64,000 bases of DNA from Echria macrotheca (Eukaryota > Ascomycota > Sordariomycetes > Sordariales > Schizotheciaceae): NCBI GenBank assembly GCA_030411725.1, contig MU839836.1, positions 124,001-188,000 of the forward strand. Direction: 5' to 3'. The notes beneath the pieces were generated by a model. That model saw nothing but the letters and a program-made list of their open reading frames with translations, was not told where the DNA came from and made no database searches. Below are positions 43,996 to 56,180 of this stretch, piece after piece (the stretch's first letter is position 1; each line of letters opens with the position of its first letter). The position numbers and the translations under genes are program-made.

Positions 43996-46285
43996 TGGAC
44001 ATGGAACCGGAGGATGAAATGGGGCAGACCTAGGAACTGGTGCGAGATTGTCAGACAACGGCAGAGTGCAGTCAACTTATTCGTCAGTGTTATAGAATTC
44101 AATATGCATAGAAAAACTTAATGCAGAGCCATGGCCGAATAACGACAAGGTTTGAGTAGGTATGAGGGTTATACTTTAAAGTTCAACACTATTATCCTAT
44201 CTGTCCTAACACTCACACACCAAGGTCCATTCCCCACAACCACTGTGAAGAGAAACAGAGGCGACAGACGGGCAGTGAGTCTGAGCCACCGCAGTGACAA
44301 ATTCTAGATGAGAGAACCCAATAAACCAAACAAACCGGATTATAACGACATCAAAGAGTTACGGTTGAAAGCGAGAAAAAACAGAAGCAATTCAATCAAG
44401 CAGTTGCAACCCCATGAATCCCGGAGATTACAGCATACAGTGAGGTGTTCTCACACGGGCCAGGTCGCCTGCATGTGATTAGGCCTGTGTTGAGGCCGGC
44501 AAGTTGTTGGGTCTCGTGGATGTGGCAGGCAGAGTTACAACCCTCTTCCTCGCATATATCCTAGCCATCCATTGCTCGACCCGAACCATGACCGCTAATC
44601 TATGATTCTGTCATTGCCGCACCAACAGTGCAGGACGATGGCGAGGTGCGGCCCCTGATCGCCCGACGCCGCTTGGCGGACCACGTAGACGGGGGCCGTC
44701 TTGTTGCACGTCAGCAAGGCCAAGCTGCGACATTTTGAAAAAGACAAGGAGAATTGTAGGTGATGGTGCGATGTGGTGGATAGACTGGACTAGTTGCAAT
44801 CGCGAAGAAAACGAAGGACCCAACGGGGCTTTGGTACCTACCTACAGGTAGGTATCTAGACCTCGCCCCCACTTTCAAGCTCGAGTCTGTACTAAATTCG
44901 CCATATTGATCCAGGTTATCCAGTATGAGCAGACAAGCAAATCCGCATTTGGCTCCGGAGTCCGGATATTCGGCCCCGGCCGGAAGGTCCCACAATTTTC
45001 AGCCCGCCCGACTTTGTCCGGTGCCGTTTAGATCCTTCCGGCCTGCCGGGCAAGGGCAATGGTTGCCGGGTGGCTGGCCACTAACTTCAAACTCCGCCCT
45101 TGGCTTCCTGCCTTCCTCACCTTGTACTAGCTGCACGCAAGCCAAGTCCCAAGCCGCCAAGCAACACACAGACGACGCCACCGCACACTACGGAGAATAC
45201 CAAGGACACAAGAAAACCAATTATCAAAACTCCCGAGTACTTCTTAGTAATTCTCGCCGTACAGTGAACTCCATAGCTGGCACTCCCGCCGTCGATTTGG
45301 CAGAGTGGATAGGTACATACCTGCCACGTGGTCTGGGATCAGGGAACCAGACACTAACGAAGAAAATGTGGTCGAGGAGAAGAGGACGAAATCCTCCAGG
45401 ATCCGAGACCCGCTCAAATGAATAATAGAAAACAAAGAGCTGTATCCGCGAACCGGGGGTTCGGTCCGAAAGACGTCAAGGAATTGAAAAACTGCGCCTC
45501 TCTCGTGCCTTAGAAGGCAACTCGACACCGATTTCTTGCGCACACCGAATCTTGATGGATAGAGACAACAAGCTTGGAGAATCCACAGAGATCCATCCCA
45601 TTTTCAGCCTCCCCCTTCCCCCACCAGCTCCATCATCCCATTCCGGATTCCGTATCCCGCACTAGCTTGTCCCACATCACCGCCTCTCCATTTATCAAGC
45701 CCCTAAACCCCACGGAATAGTGGATACAGACTTTCGATGGTCTCCACGTCCCCGGACCCCGAGTCCAGGTCTTCGGATTTCCACCCCGCTGAAGGCGGCA
45801 GCTCAGCTCCTCTGGACAGCGGAATTATGTTCCGTGTGGAGAGCGCGCGGGGGACATGTTCGGGAAGGCATCATGGATGTACCGTAGGAAAGGGAAAAAC
45901 ATGTCCCTGCCTAAGGATGAGATAGGAACAATGATGCGCACTCTATGTGACAGGCATGATGCTGAACCGTCAACGCTGCCGCCTAATCGGCGGAATCTTC
46001 ATGCTGGGTTGAACATTGGGCGCCGATTTCAAGCAAACCTGAGGCGATTACCCGGTACGCGGACATGTAAACAGAGCCGGCCGGCAGAATCACTTACACG
46101 CCGTCACCACCACATTGTAAAAATCCAACAAGGCGTTGAAATTGATGAATCGAAGACAACAGATGTGCTCGATAAACTACTAGACGTAGATATTGTACCC
46201 TAAACCCACCCAGCGCATATTAAACCCTGCACAGAAACCCATGCTTCCATTGATGCGTGGTATCATACAACCGTCCCCCACCCCC
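43996..46285. other. long convergent intergenic region
   Basis: Lies between the 3' ends of the NmrA-like gene and the sugar transporter. A GTACCTACCTACAGGTAGGTA inverted motif lies at about 44834-44854. Open frames here (for instance 44925-45425) lack domains, splice support or coding bias and are not accepted. The size is large for a convergent gap, so an unrecognised short gene or ncRNA is possible. Confidence 0.5.
44834..44854. repeat. inverted member of the dispersed TACC/GGTA motif
   Basis: GTACCTACCTA and TAGGTAGGTA arms flank a short centre, forming a near-perfect palindrome of the type repeated across the window's intergenic DNA. Confidence 0.6.
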
Positions 46286-48101
46286 CTAAACCGTCTCCCT
46301 GATCTCAGCCGCGGGCCTCTTCTCATCGCTCCCGCGGGGCTCGTCGTGGTCGACGACCTTCTTGACGGCAGCGACGGCCTGGTCGGCGAGATGCTTGTCC
46401 TCGAACACTGTGACAGCAAGTTAGCAGAGAGCTTCTCGTGAAAGGGTAACAAAAACATACTGAAAGCCAACTCCTCGAGGGTGCGGCCAAAGGTCTCGGG
46501 GAAGAAGAAGTAGACAAAGACGACCTCGTAGGCGAGCCAGGCGCAGTACGAGATGAGGTAGCGCCAGCCGACGTTGCCGAGGCCGATGGGATTGACATAG
46601 GTGGTGAAGAAACTGGCCAGACGGCCGAAGAGCTGGAAGACCGAGATACCGCGGGAGCGCTCGGCGTAGGGCCAGACCTCGACCATGTAGGCTAAGTAAC
46701 ATTGCGTGTCAGTAATTTTGTCCGAGACCACAAAAAAAAAAGAGGGGAAGACAAACTGTAAGTGAGGGCGTTGTAGCCCATGTTGTAGCACGGCGAATAC
46801 GCATAGATAAAGAAGAGCACGGCGATGTTGGCGGCGTTGTTGGGCGTGCCGGCGTCCTTGGCCGTCTGGGCCTTCTGCATCGAGATGGTCCAGGCGACGT
46901 AGCAGCACAGCAGACTGATGGTGCAGGCGAGGTACATGACGCGGCGGCGGATCTTGGTGACGAGCAGCGAGACCGTGACACCACAGAACAAGCTCCAGCA
47001 GGCGATGGACACGTTGACCTTTTGGATGTAGGTCGAGTCGGTGAAGCCGATCATCTTGAGCAGGTCGCCGAGGAAGTACGAGATGAGCGTGTTGCCGGAC
47101 CACTGCGTAAAAAGGCCGAGCATGACGGTGATCAGCAGGCGGCGCCGCATGCCGGCCGTCTTGAACAGGTCGCCCCACGTCCGCTTGGCCGCCTCGAGCT
47201 CGAGGTGGATGGTGGCCTGCATCTGGGCGAACTCGGCCTGGACGAACTCGGCCCCGCGGTTGCCCTCGCTGTGGTACTTGAGGAGGATGTCGTGGGCCTC
47301 CTGGCCGCGGTCCTTGGTGATGAGCCAGCGGGGGGATTCGGGGAGGAAGCTTGACACCGTAAATCAGTTTTGTTTTCTTCTCTAGACATAAAAACTCACA
47401 AGACAAAGGTGATCTGCAGCAGCGAGGGGCAAATCTGCAGCAACGAGGGGATACGCCAGGCCCAGTCGCTCTTGATGTTGTTGGTGCCGAAGCAGATGGC
47501 GGCGGCAACGATCTGGCCGACAAAGTAGGCGACGTTGAACAGCGACGTCATGATGGGGCGCTCCTTGGGGTAGGCCAGCTCGCCGATCAGCGACGAGCCC
47601 GAGACGATGCAGGTCGGGATGCCGAAGCCGAGGATCATGCGGGCGACGATGTACATGGCGACGTGCTGGGCGAAGCCCTGGATGAGGGCGCCGATGATCA
47701 TGATGCAGGAGCCTCCAAAGATGGACCACCGACGGCCGAACCTGTCGTTGATCATGGGGATGAAGGGCAGCGACAGGATGGCGCCGAGCGAGTAGGCGGC
47801 CGCGATGATGCCCTTGAGGGAGCCCTGGGGGTTGTTGAAGTCTGGCCTACAGTCAGTTTCTCGCCTCGAGTCCGAATCCGAATCACTACTCACAGGAGAT
47901 CCATGACGGCACAATCTGCAGGGCATTGATCATCTGGGAATCAAAGCCCGACGTCAACTCGATGCCCATGCATGTCGGGAACAGCATCATGTAGAGAAAC
48001 AAGAGCTTCGGCTTCTGGAAGAACCACTTCTTGTCCTCGGCCGCGAGCCGGGTGACGATGGGGTCGGACTTGCCGACCTCGGCGGCGGTTCCCAACGCCA
48101 T
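46286..48101 (-). CDS. MFS sugar transporter (sugar-porter family)
   Basis: Exons 48101-47894, 47841-47400, 47349-46757, 46691-46461 and 46407-46286 give 531 residues, normal for the family. Signatures are NDRFGRRWSIFGG (loop 2-3), FLPESPRWLITKDRG (end of TM6) and FFPETFGRTLEELAF (end of TM12). The order and topology fit a 12-TM hexose or lactose-permease-like proton symporter. All five joins keep frame, such as WIS|Y|FNNPQG and FVF|FLPESP. It imports a mono- or disaccharide at the plasma membrane; specificity cannot be read from sequence. It shares the window with an LPMO and an esterase but is not clustered with them. The (CAG)n repeat lies upstream of its start. Confidence 0.93.
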
Positions 48102-48220
48102 GGTGAAGGTGTTTTGCGGGAAAGGGGGGGACGACGAAAAAGGGGGTCTCCGATCTGCACCTTGATGAGACGAGACAGGCTGGGCGAGGGAGTCGCTGGT
48201 CGAGCAGGACGAGACAAGAA

Positions 48221-48239
48221 CAGCAGCAGCAGCAGCAGC
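48221..48239. repeat. (CAG)n microsatellite
   Basis: Six CAG units, about 120 bp upstream of the sugar-transporter ATG, probably in its 5' UTR or promoter. Confidence 0.9.
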
Positions 48240-51167
48240 GGCCCTTCTTTAATTATCCATGGCCGCGGGATCACGTCGCGGGCTGCAGTACGACCCAAAG
48301 AGTTGGTTGGGATCTCCACTGGCCGGACATCCCAGATCCAGGTCTTGTTAGTCTCGGGCGATCATCCAGGCCGGGCTTTGGCCCGAAGGTGCCCGTGTCC
48401 CAGCAGCTGGTGGCAGAAATTGGAGACCAACAAATAGGTCCGCATTTGTGCCGTGTTGTGGTTTGCCTCCCTCCGTCGCTAACGTTAGTTCGCTGAACGG
48501 CTCCCGCTGCTACCCCGGCCACAGCTGTCCCAGCAGGTCCCGCGTCTTGGCACGCCGCCAGACGCCTGTCACGGCGGTCCCCAGCGGCCACTGGTGGTCG
48601 TGCCGGCTAAATGCAACACCAAGCCGGGAACTTCGCAACGCCATCCCGTTAGTGTGTCCCCCCGGTGAAATGATCCTCCACCTTCCTCCTCCTCCGCAGG
48701 CCAGACCACACATGTCGGCTCGCCACCGCTCCCAGCATTCGGACCGGGGTGCATGCTCCCCTCACTGTCAGACGGCAAACGGGCAGGAGACACAAAAAAA
48801 CCTGGGGCGCCCGCCCACGGGGAGGGGAACGGGGGGCCACAGCGGCAGCCGGCGGCGAGTCGGATTTCCAAAACCGGTCTGGGCCGACTCCAGAGGGGGA
48901 AATGCCATCCCCGCGTGTCCTGCTGGTTTGAGAGTCCAGTGACTGACTCCAGGGGCTGCTCACGAAAGCGGGGCCGCCGCCTCCGAAAATATCATCACAG
49001 CTTTTGCCGCCACTTGCTAGCTAAGCAGACCGGCGACACGGTCGGTCGGGTTGCTCGGGTGCGGTGTGTAAACAGCTTCGAGATTTCTTCCAGCTTGGCA
49101 AGCAAGCCACTTCCCACGGGGGCGAGCGCGACTGCATGAGCAGCAAAGAAAACGTTCTGTTTCGGCCGGCGATCGCAGACGCGAGGGTGTGAAGCCTCCA
49201 AGCAAAAGACGTACCCAAGACGCACCAAGCATTTCCAAGCAACTGCAAAAAGCTTTCCATTCTGCCTGCCTCGGCCGCCAAGCCCAGCCACCGGTTTAGC
49301 CGCTCGTCTTGGTGTTTTCCCCCTTTCCCTTCCCTCTTGGGAGCGACGAAGAGGAAGGAGCCCGTGACCGGTCTGGTCGGTGGTGGCTTGCTCGATGACG
49401 ATGCCGACCCAACACCCGCATCTCCCACACCCCCGTCCCCCGGACACACATGGTGGAGTGTGTGTGGCCCAACCCCGCATTTCACGATTCCAAAATCGTT
49501 TTCCTTTTTTCTCTTCTGCGGCAAATCGTGCTGCTGACTGATGTTCGACACACACACCGAAAATACCATCCCCGATTCACCGCTGCCCACGGGCCATCTC
49601 GGCGGTTTACTCTAGAGAACAACTGCTTCGGATTCGCAGGGCTTGGCGCCGTGCAGAAGCGTCCCGCATTTAGCCAATGCCCGGCAGCTGTCTGACCAGC
49701 AGGGTGCCAAGCCGCTGGGTTGGGTACGGCTGTTTATTGCAAAGTACTGTTTGCTTCAATATCATGCCTTGTCTGCTGCCTCGCTTGGGCTCAAAAAGAC
49801 CCAGTGGCCGAACCGGAAGTCCGGGTTTTCGTCAGGGTCAGCTCATCTATTTTCCCCAGGCCCAACAACGGCTCCGTCAGCTGGGCCACCCTCGCTTGTG
49901 TGCATGTGTGCAGGTTTATATATACAAAAGTGGGCGTGTGAACCCGCCAAGGCGGTTTGCAATCTACGCACGCTGCTGGTCTTTAATCTATCACCGAAAA
50001 ATATATAGGGGCCAAGAACCCGGATACGTTTTGCGAAGATTGTTTGGACTGCGACGACTTCTTGGTGTGAGTCTGCTCACCACTCACCACTCACCACTCG
50101 ACACCTTCACTCTTCCAGTTTCTCGATACCTCCCGCCATACCACCCACGACTCTGCGCAGCCAACCACTTCGTTCAAACATATATATACCCGTAATTGGA
50201 TATTTTGCTCGCTTATGCGTGCCAGCCCCGAAAGAGTTTTTCGTCCACACACAGATCGACGGTTCTGTTTCACACGCCCACGAGGCAGCAGGGCAGAGAG
50301 TGAGAACATGGCAGGTGGGTGGGGACAAGAGATCCTCCCGCCGTCTGTTCGGCATCCTTCTGCGATCGAGCCGTCAAACATGAGCCACCCACCTCTGGCC
50401 AGGCACATTTCTGGGGGGGGAGTTCACTTTGTTGGCGGGCACAAGGAACGAGCACATTTTAATTGCTACCAACACGGTCAATCGATACTACCCCGGATTC
50501 CGTATTTTGACATCAGCCTTTTTTGCAGGGGAGTAATAACAGAGGTGTAGTAACTTGTCAGGTATGATTCATCAAGAGACGACGACATGGACCAATCCTC
50601 AAGTACACCCGTTCCTTAGAAACCCCAACTCCCGTACACGACCAAGCAGACCCTGCAAGTAGGAAGGTAGGTAGGGGACGAACTGCGTGCCAAAAATGGC
50701 TCGGCAAATAAGAATACCAGAAACCGTTTGCCGACCTATCACAGCCCGTCGCGTCCCAACGAGAAACGCATGGGAGCGTCACATTGACGATTTTCGTTCT
50801 CTCTCTCTCTTCAATGTTTCTCCACGTGCAGCGTCGCATTCGAAAGCCGGACGGCAAACTGGATTGCGACGCTACCGTCTGAGCGCCTACTGCCCGCCCA
50901 AAAGCACAGAAAATCGTTTCCACTCCGTTTTTTCCCCCGCGCGCGCCCGCAAGCGCGCAAGATGGATGCATCTTGTTTTGTGTTTCTCCATGTTCTCTGG
51001 TTGGTGGGGGATCTCCCGCGGCTCGCTACCCTGTGCATCTTCTTTGGTATGCTTTCCTTGGTGGGTAGTGGCTGGGCGCTCGTCAGGGTCCAATGGTTCT
51101 TGTCTGAGCACACGAGATCTACCCTGTCTACTGCTCGTTCCAGAAGACAGCATGGAAGGATTGCATT

Positions 51168-51191
51168 ACCTACCTAGGTACCTACCTAGGT
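51168..51191. repeat. dispersed TACCTAGGTA palindrome, long copy
   Basis: ACCTACCTAGGTACCTACCT followed by AGGT: two overlapping palindromes, the longest copy of this motif in the window. Confidence 0.7.
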
Positions 51192-52409
51192 CCTGAGGAG
51201 GATTCAATAGGAGCGCTTCTCTTGAACATTGACATATTCATCCTCACCTTCCCCTCCCCGACCAAAACCTTCTTTACCTTCGTTTCGTGGGATGTGTTGG
51301 GTAGTTGTCACAGCGCTCATCTCGTGAAAATATGTGTAGGTACCTATCAGTATCGACCCCTTGCTCGGCCTCTACCTCCCGAGCCCCAAGACTCTTGGGT
51401 TGCGCGCCGAAGGGGACCGGAACCCTAGACTCTTGCATCGCAACACACCAGAGCGGGAAAGACTACCCTAACGGGATCGTCTTCGCTTCCGCGGTGATGT
51501 AGCATTTTCGGCTTTGGATGTGCCGGCGCTATCGGCGCTAGTGTTGTTTGACTGCGGGAATCGTGCCGTGGACACCTTGGACCTGAAGACCTTTTCTTCC
51601 ATAGTCTATGTTGCTGGTCAGCAGTCCTTCGGCCCGACCTGCCCAACTGTACTCTGTCTCTCCTTATAAACACACCTGGTTGCGACACTTGAATGCTCAT
51701 CGACTGGTATTTGTCTTTTAGCTGTTGTCTGCGACGAATCTGGCGAGATTGAAAAGGAGATCAAAGACGTCCAATCTAGTGGATGCCGTTATCGACCGGC
51801 CTCGAATGAGAAGCTGTCGGACTGCAGCAGCACTGTTCGGGAAGATGTGAGCAACTGTGGGTTGTTAATTGCTTATAAATCTCCTCTTGATATCAATACC
51901 CAAGTATATAATTCGGGTTTGTTTTCGTAGATGCCTAGCGTTCAGGTAGTACCAGGCATTTAGTCAACTTCGCTGGCTAGGTAGATATATTTACCTACGA
52001 ACCCCTTTCTATCTTCGTCTTCTTGTAACCTTGCTCATCCATTTCCTAAGATCCAAAATCTACTACCCACCTAAGTGGTTCCAAGCTTTGAGTCTGGCGC
52101 TCTGGGGGGCTCTGTTGACTTATTAACGTGTGATTTTGGAATTCCACGGGTATCTCATTCCACCGTGGCAGGGCATTGTACTCGCACCGCCTCGGGTGGT
52201 TCTTCGGGTTGTTTGTTGCGCCCATGGGGTCAAGTCCGGGTGTAGACGCCGGAGCTATACTAATACCTTTGCTAGTGTTTCCTTCGTCCAGAAGTAGTAG
52301 ATATGCCGGTTGACTACCTAGGTACCTACATGTATACTTGTGGGTCGACCGGTAGAACCGCACATCATATCCAGCAGAGTTCTGCGGTGCCGAACCTCGT
52401 CCTCGGCGT

Positions 52410-53541
52410 TTACTCTAGCTTATTACTACTCAGCTCTGCCGGCGAAGCAGCTGTCCCAAACTCCATCTCTCCCCGCGCCAAATCCCCGACCCCCCTCATC
52501 GTAACCGGCGAAACAGTCGTACTACACCGACTAAGCGGCGACTCCTCCGTTTCCAGGGGTGACAAAGCAGCCGCCGGATCAACAGGCGACTCCTCCCCGT
52601 CCTCTCCGTTCTCGCCTCCGGGTTCAGAATATCCAGACGCCGCATTCGCCGCCGTCTCCATCTCCGCCGCACCACCTTCCCCCGGCATCTCGACCCTCTC
52701 CTCGCCCATGCCCATCTCGACACGCCTCTTGCCCTCGGCATCTAGTTCGATCACCTCCTCCAGTTTTGTCGTAATACCATCGTCGCTGGCCTTCTCGGGG
52801 TCATCCTTGGAGGCGGATGGGGTGGTGGATGCTTTCCTCTTCCCCCGTTTGTAGAAGAAGCATCCCGTGCCGGCGAAGAGGAGGATTCCCCCTACCGCGG
52901 AGCCGATTCCTACGCCGATGGTCTCTTCGTATGAGAGGGTTCGGTATTGGTAAATACCAATACCAACATAGCCGTCACTGCCTGTCTCGGTTACTGTCGC
53001 TGTGGGGGGGCTTGGGTTTTCCGTTGTTGTGCCGTTCGATGCCTAGGTATATGTGTATGCTGTGAGCTTTGTCTTCATGTTGCAACATGCAGGGGGACCA
53101 ACATACGAGGTTAGCAATTTTGAAACTAGGCGAGGGAACCGTGATCCGCGTCGCCAAATCGGCTATCTGCAGCCGGAAGATGCTCGCGTTACTGCTGGGT
53201 GGGACCCATGTGATGTTGTTCCCTGGGGTGGAGGCTGTCTTCCATTAGTAGACGTCCCACGACTCAGAAACCCCCAGGTTAACATAGACAGTTAGTAAAA
53301 TCAGGATGATGAAAGCTTTCAACCTACAGGTGATAATCTCAATGCCCCGGTACACCAAATCGTCCCCGGCGCCCAGCAGCGTGATATTCACCGACGCCGT
53401 CGCATTGGCCCAGCTCAGGAGAACAGGCACGCCAACGGTAATATTGGCGAACGAGTTGGTAAAGTAAATAGTCGCCAATACCTGCCGAGAGAATAACCCG
53501 AGAAACCACAAAAAGAACAATCGATCCAGTTTCGGCCTCAT
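52410..53541 (-). CDS. single-pass surface protein with acidic cytosolic tail
   Basis: Exons 53541-53328, 53234-53107 and 53042-52410 give 324 residues. The N-terminal signal (LFFLWFLGLFSRQVLA) is followed by an ectodomain IYFTNSFANITVGVPVLLSW and ITWVPPSSNASIFRLQIADL, which resembles the Ser-Thr-rich/Kre9-Knh1-like wall-associated domain. One TM helix (IGVGIGSAVGGILLFAGTG) with stop-transfer FFYKRGKRKAS follows. The tail is Glu/Gly/Pro-rich and probably disordered. Several N-glycosylation sites (NIT, NAT, NIT, NGT) are in the ectodomain. A wall sensor or anchor role is inferred from layout. Introns use GTAGGT and GTATGT donors with CTAAT-type branch points. Confidence 0.85.
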
Positions 53542-54121
53542 CTCTCCTCGTCAATACCTAGTGCCGAGGAGAACACCAGGAGAGGAGGTTGTCCTTTTCG
53601 CGACCGGGGAAGAACAGCAAAAAAACAGAAAGGACAAAAGGTTCGAATGGGCCACCGAGAAAATACCTACCTAGTATATGAAGCGCGGCACTGCAGCGCC
53701 TCACCTCCCATTTCTTTCTTCTCCTCTTTCTCTATATGTTAAATAGGTTTTGAGCGGTAGCCAGTCAACCCAACTGATACAAAATGCCTTGGAGGTGTCC
53801 TGACGGCACGGCACTGTCCCCAAGGCGAAAAATCACCATTGGGCGAATGGCAGGCGGCGGCGCAGGCGCGTCCAAATTACCGGGTGCTATATGCGCACGG
53901 CTTGTGTGACCATCCCGTCTGTGATCGCAGAGACGACGTGCATCACGGAGGCGCCGTGCCGCGTATGTGTTTAGGCCGTGGGCGGCGTGGGCAATGTACG
54001 GTTGTCTTTAAGTGGTCCTATGGAATGGTGTTTACTCCGTCCGTAGTCCAGCCTTTTTGCGCTCTCCGCTTGCTTGTATGTACAGTTTCATTCCAAAACT
54101 GGTCCCCTGTTACACAACCCC
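53542..54121. other. intergenic, no gene seen
   Basis: Upstream of the single-pass protein gene and downstream of GH76. A TACCTACCTAGTA motif lies near 53668-53680. No coding signal. Confidence 0.55.
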
Positions 54122-55588
54122 TTAAAGCGCAAAAGCAACCGCCAGCCCAGCCACGGCAACCCACCAGCCCATCGCCCCCATCCGTCCCGCCGACGACGGC
54201 TTGCCCGGCTCACCCGACCCCGATCCCGACCCGGACCCGTTCCCGTTCCCAGACCCGGAACCACCGCCCGCGCCACCGGTCCCGTTGTTCGACGCAACCA
54301 TCAACAGACTCTCCACCGCCCCAAGCGTGCTCAACTGCTCGCCCAGTCCGTCCGTGGTGGAGATGTAGTACTCCCCATTGACATCGCCCCAGTGGAAGCC
54401 GCACATGCGCCCGTTGTCGCCGCCGGTGCACTGGTTGACAGCCGCCTTGGCCGACGAGGTGAGTATAGGCGTGATCTTGCCCGCGGTGTACGGCGCCGTC
54501 GCGGTCGTGGCGGCCAGGAAGCGGTGCAGCACACCTTTGAAGCTGATCATGTCGGTTGTGCACGTGTCCTTCTCCTCGCAGGCGGCCTCAAAGGCGATGC
54601 CGTTGGGGAAGAAGGTCTTGAGCGTCGCGTCGAGGATGTTGTCGAGGTTGGATTTCCACTTTGTCTGGGCGTCCCCGCTGGTCTGCAAACATAAAGTCAT
54701 TAGTGGCGAAGTCGGTGTAGGGACGAGACAGACTGACCTTGTTGTACATGAATGACGCGCCCTGGATGATGTGCGCGGCGGGGTACGAGAACAGAGCCTT
54801 GTTGATGTCGGTGCAGTTCTCGCCCGTATGGCCGCCGTTGTAGATGGCCCACGTCTTCTCGTCGATGTACCCGATCTTGACCATCCAGTCGTAGACCTTC
54901 TGGGCCGCGTCCGAGTACGTGGAGTTGCCCGTGGCCTTGAACAAACGCGAAGCAAGGTTGAAGTAGCATCCATTCGAGACGGCTGAGCCATGTTAGCGTG
55001 ACACTAGGACGTTGGGATAGGTCGCATACTATCTTTGTAGTCATATCCCAGGTTGGACAAGGGAATCTGCCATCGCAGACCACCGCCGCACAACTCCTCG
55101 TCCTGATACCGCGACACCATATTCTCGAAAACGTTGGTGGCGAGTGTGGACCATTTCGGCGCGTCCTTGGGGTCGGGGAGACCTGCGTCGGTCGCATCGA
55201 GGGCAGCAATAGCCCAAATGCACTGGTCATCATTGCCCATGGAGGCAGTCCAGTTGGCCGGGAGGAAGTTTTCATTTTGCCCAGTCTGCCACAGCATGCC
55301 CTCGGTCACCAGGTCGTTGTACTGAGAGTCGCCAGTGAGGTGCCAGTAGTCGATGAAGGAGCTCCAAAAGACTGCCGCATTCCACCAGTAGTACTGGCCG
55401 TTAGGAGGCGGTCCAGGCAAGATTCCGGGGATTTCGCCCGTCTTGTTGCCCTGGTAGAGGCCCATCAGGTCGTGGGCCATGGTCTTGGCGGTCGCGACGA
55501 TGTCGTCGTGCGAGTCGATCTTGAAGGGGGACGCCGCGAGGGCCCCGGCCCCGAAAAGGGCGGCAACGCCAGCGAAAGAGGCGATCAT
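54122..55588 (-). CDS. GPI-type GH76 endo-1,6-alpha-mannanase (Dfg5/Dcw1-like)
   Basis: Exons 55588-55030, 54982-54738 and 54682-54122 give 454 residues. The signal peptide is MIASFAGVAALFGAGALA. The catalytic Asp pair is in WTASMGNDDQCIWAIAALDA. Further family landmarks are QYYWWNAAVFWSSFIDYWHL, LRWQIPL, NGCYFNLASRLFKATG, YNGGHTGENC and FKGVLHRFLA. A Gly/Ser linker and a hydrophobic C-terminus (MGWWVAVAGLAVAFAL) signal GPI anchoring. Such enzymes cleave or transglycosylate alpha-1,6-mannan of GPI glycans to link proteins to the wall. Donor and acceptor sites at each join restore conserved blocks (DYKD|TVSNGCYFN). The gene is 592 bp from the giant glycosyltransferase, same strand. Confidence 0.93.
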
Positions 55589-56180
55589 GGTCAAGCGAGT
55601 GTGTGGGTAGTCTGTGAACGGAACGAGTGATGCCCCCTAGTGGTTGTACGGTCGGGGGTTTGAGGTCATATCAATGTTTTCCGTCTCCAGTCTCGTATTT
55701 CACGAATCCTTCAACGTCTGCGCCACACCCGGGCTCACCCTGGTTGGCTCACGGCCCGCTCCACTCCCGTTGCAGGGAAATGAGTTTCCAAGATAATCTG
55801 GGATCAGTCAGGCGCCAAGACTTTGAGCTTGATCGGTCGTCTTACTCATCAGCCAAGGATGCTCCTCAAGGGGTAAGGGCGGCGCAACAAAAGGCCATCA
55901 GGCGACAACTTCCAAACCAAGGCTCCAATATCCGTACGACCTGATGATGAAGGCATGCCACGATGGATGCCAAGATCAGTAACAGGTCGACGACAGCAAG
56001 TTCCGCAAGGAGTCGAGACCCACCATTACGAGGAACAACGGAATACGACGTCAAGCCCAAAGCGGACCGCGTCTGCAGCCCTAGCCGCTGCCAACTCCTC
56101 ATCCCCTTCTTTTCCCCGCAAAAAGAGCGCGTCAATGGTGCAGTCATGGACTTCAACTTAATCACACTCTTCGACCCCGC
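55589..56180. other. intergenic, no gene seen
   Basis: Upstream of GH76 and downstream of the glycosyltransferase, both minus strand. No coding signal. Confidence 0.6.

Larger units (their letters stand above)
48102..52409. other. 4.3-kb gene-free region
   Basis: Upstream of the sugar transporter (minus) and downstream of a minus-strand gene. Several open frames on both strands (for example 48995-49555 minus and 50687-51196 plus) have repetitive Arg/Pro composition and no domain or intron support. Features seen are a (CAG)n repeat, a short CACTCAC tandem near 50076-50100, TATATATA near 49917 and 50180, and TACCTAGGTACC palindromes at about 51170-51190 and 52315-52328. Confidence 0.55.

Noticed and set aside
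44925..45425. 166-residue plus-strand open frame
   Set aside because: Low-complexity composition and no recognisable features; lies in the 3' flank of two convergent genes.
48995..49590. Two overlapping minus-strand open frames of 186-189 residues
   Set aside because: Arg/Gly-rich random composition in GC-rich DNA, mutual overlap in different frames, no domain.
50687..51196. 169-residue plus-strand open frame
   Set aside because: Ends inside the TACCTAGGTACC palindrome and has no domain or splice support.
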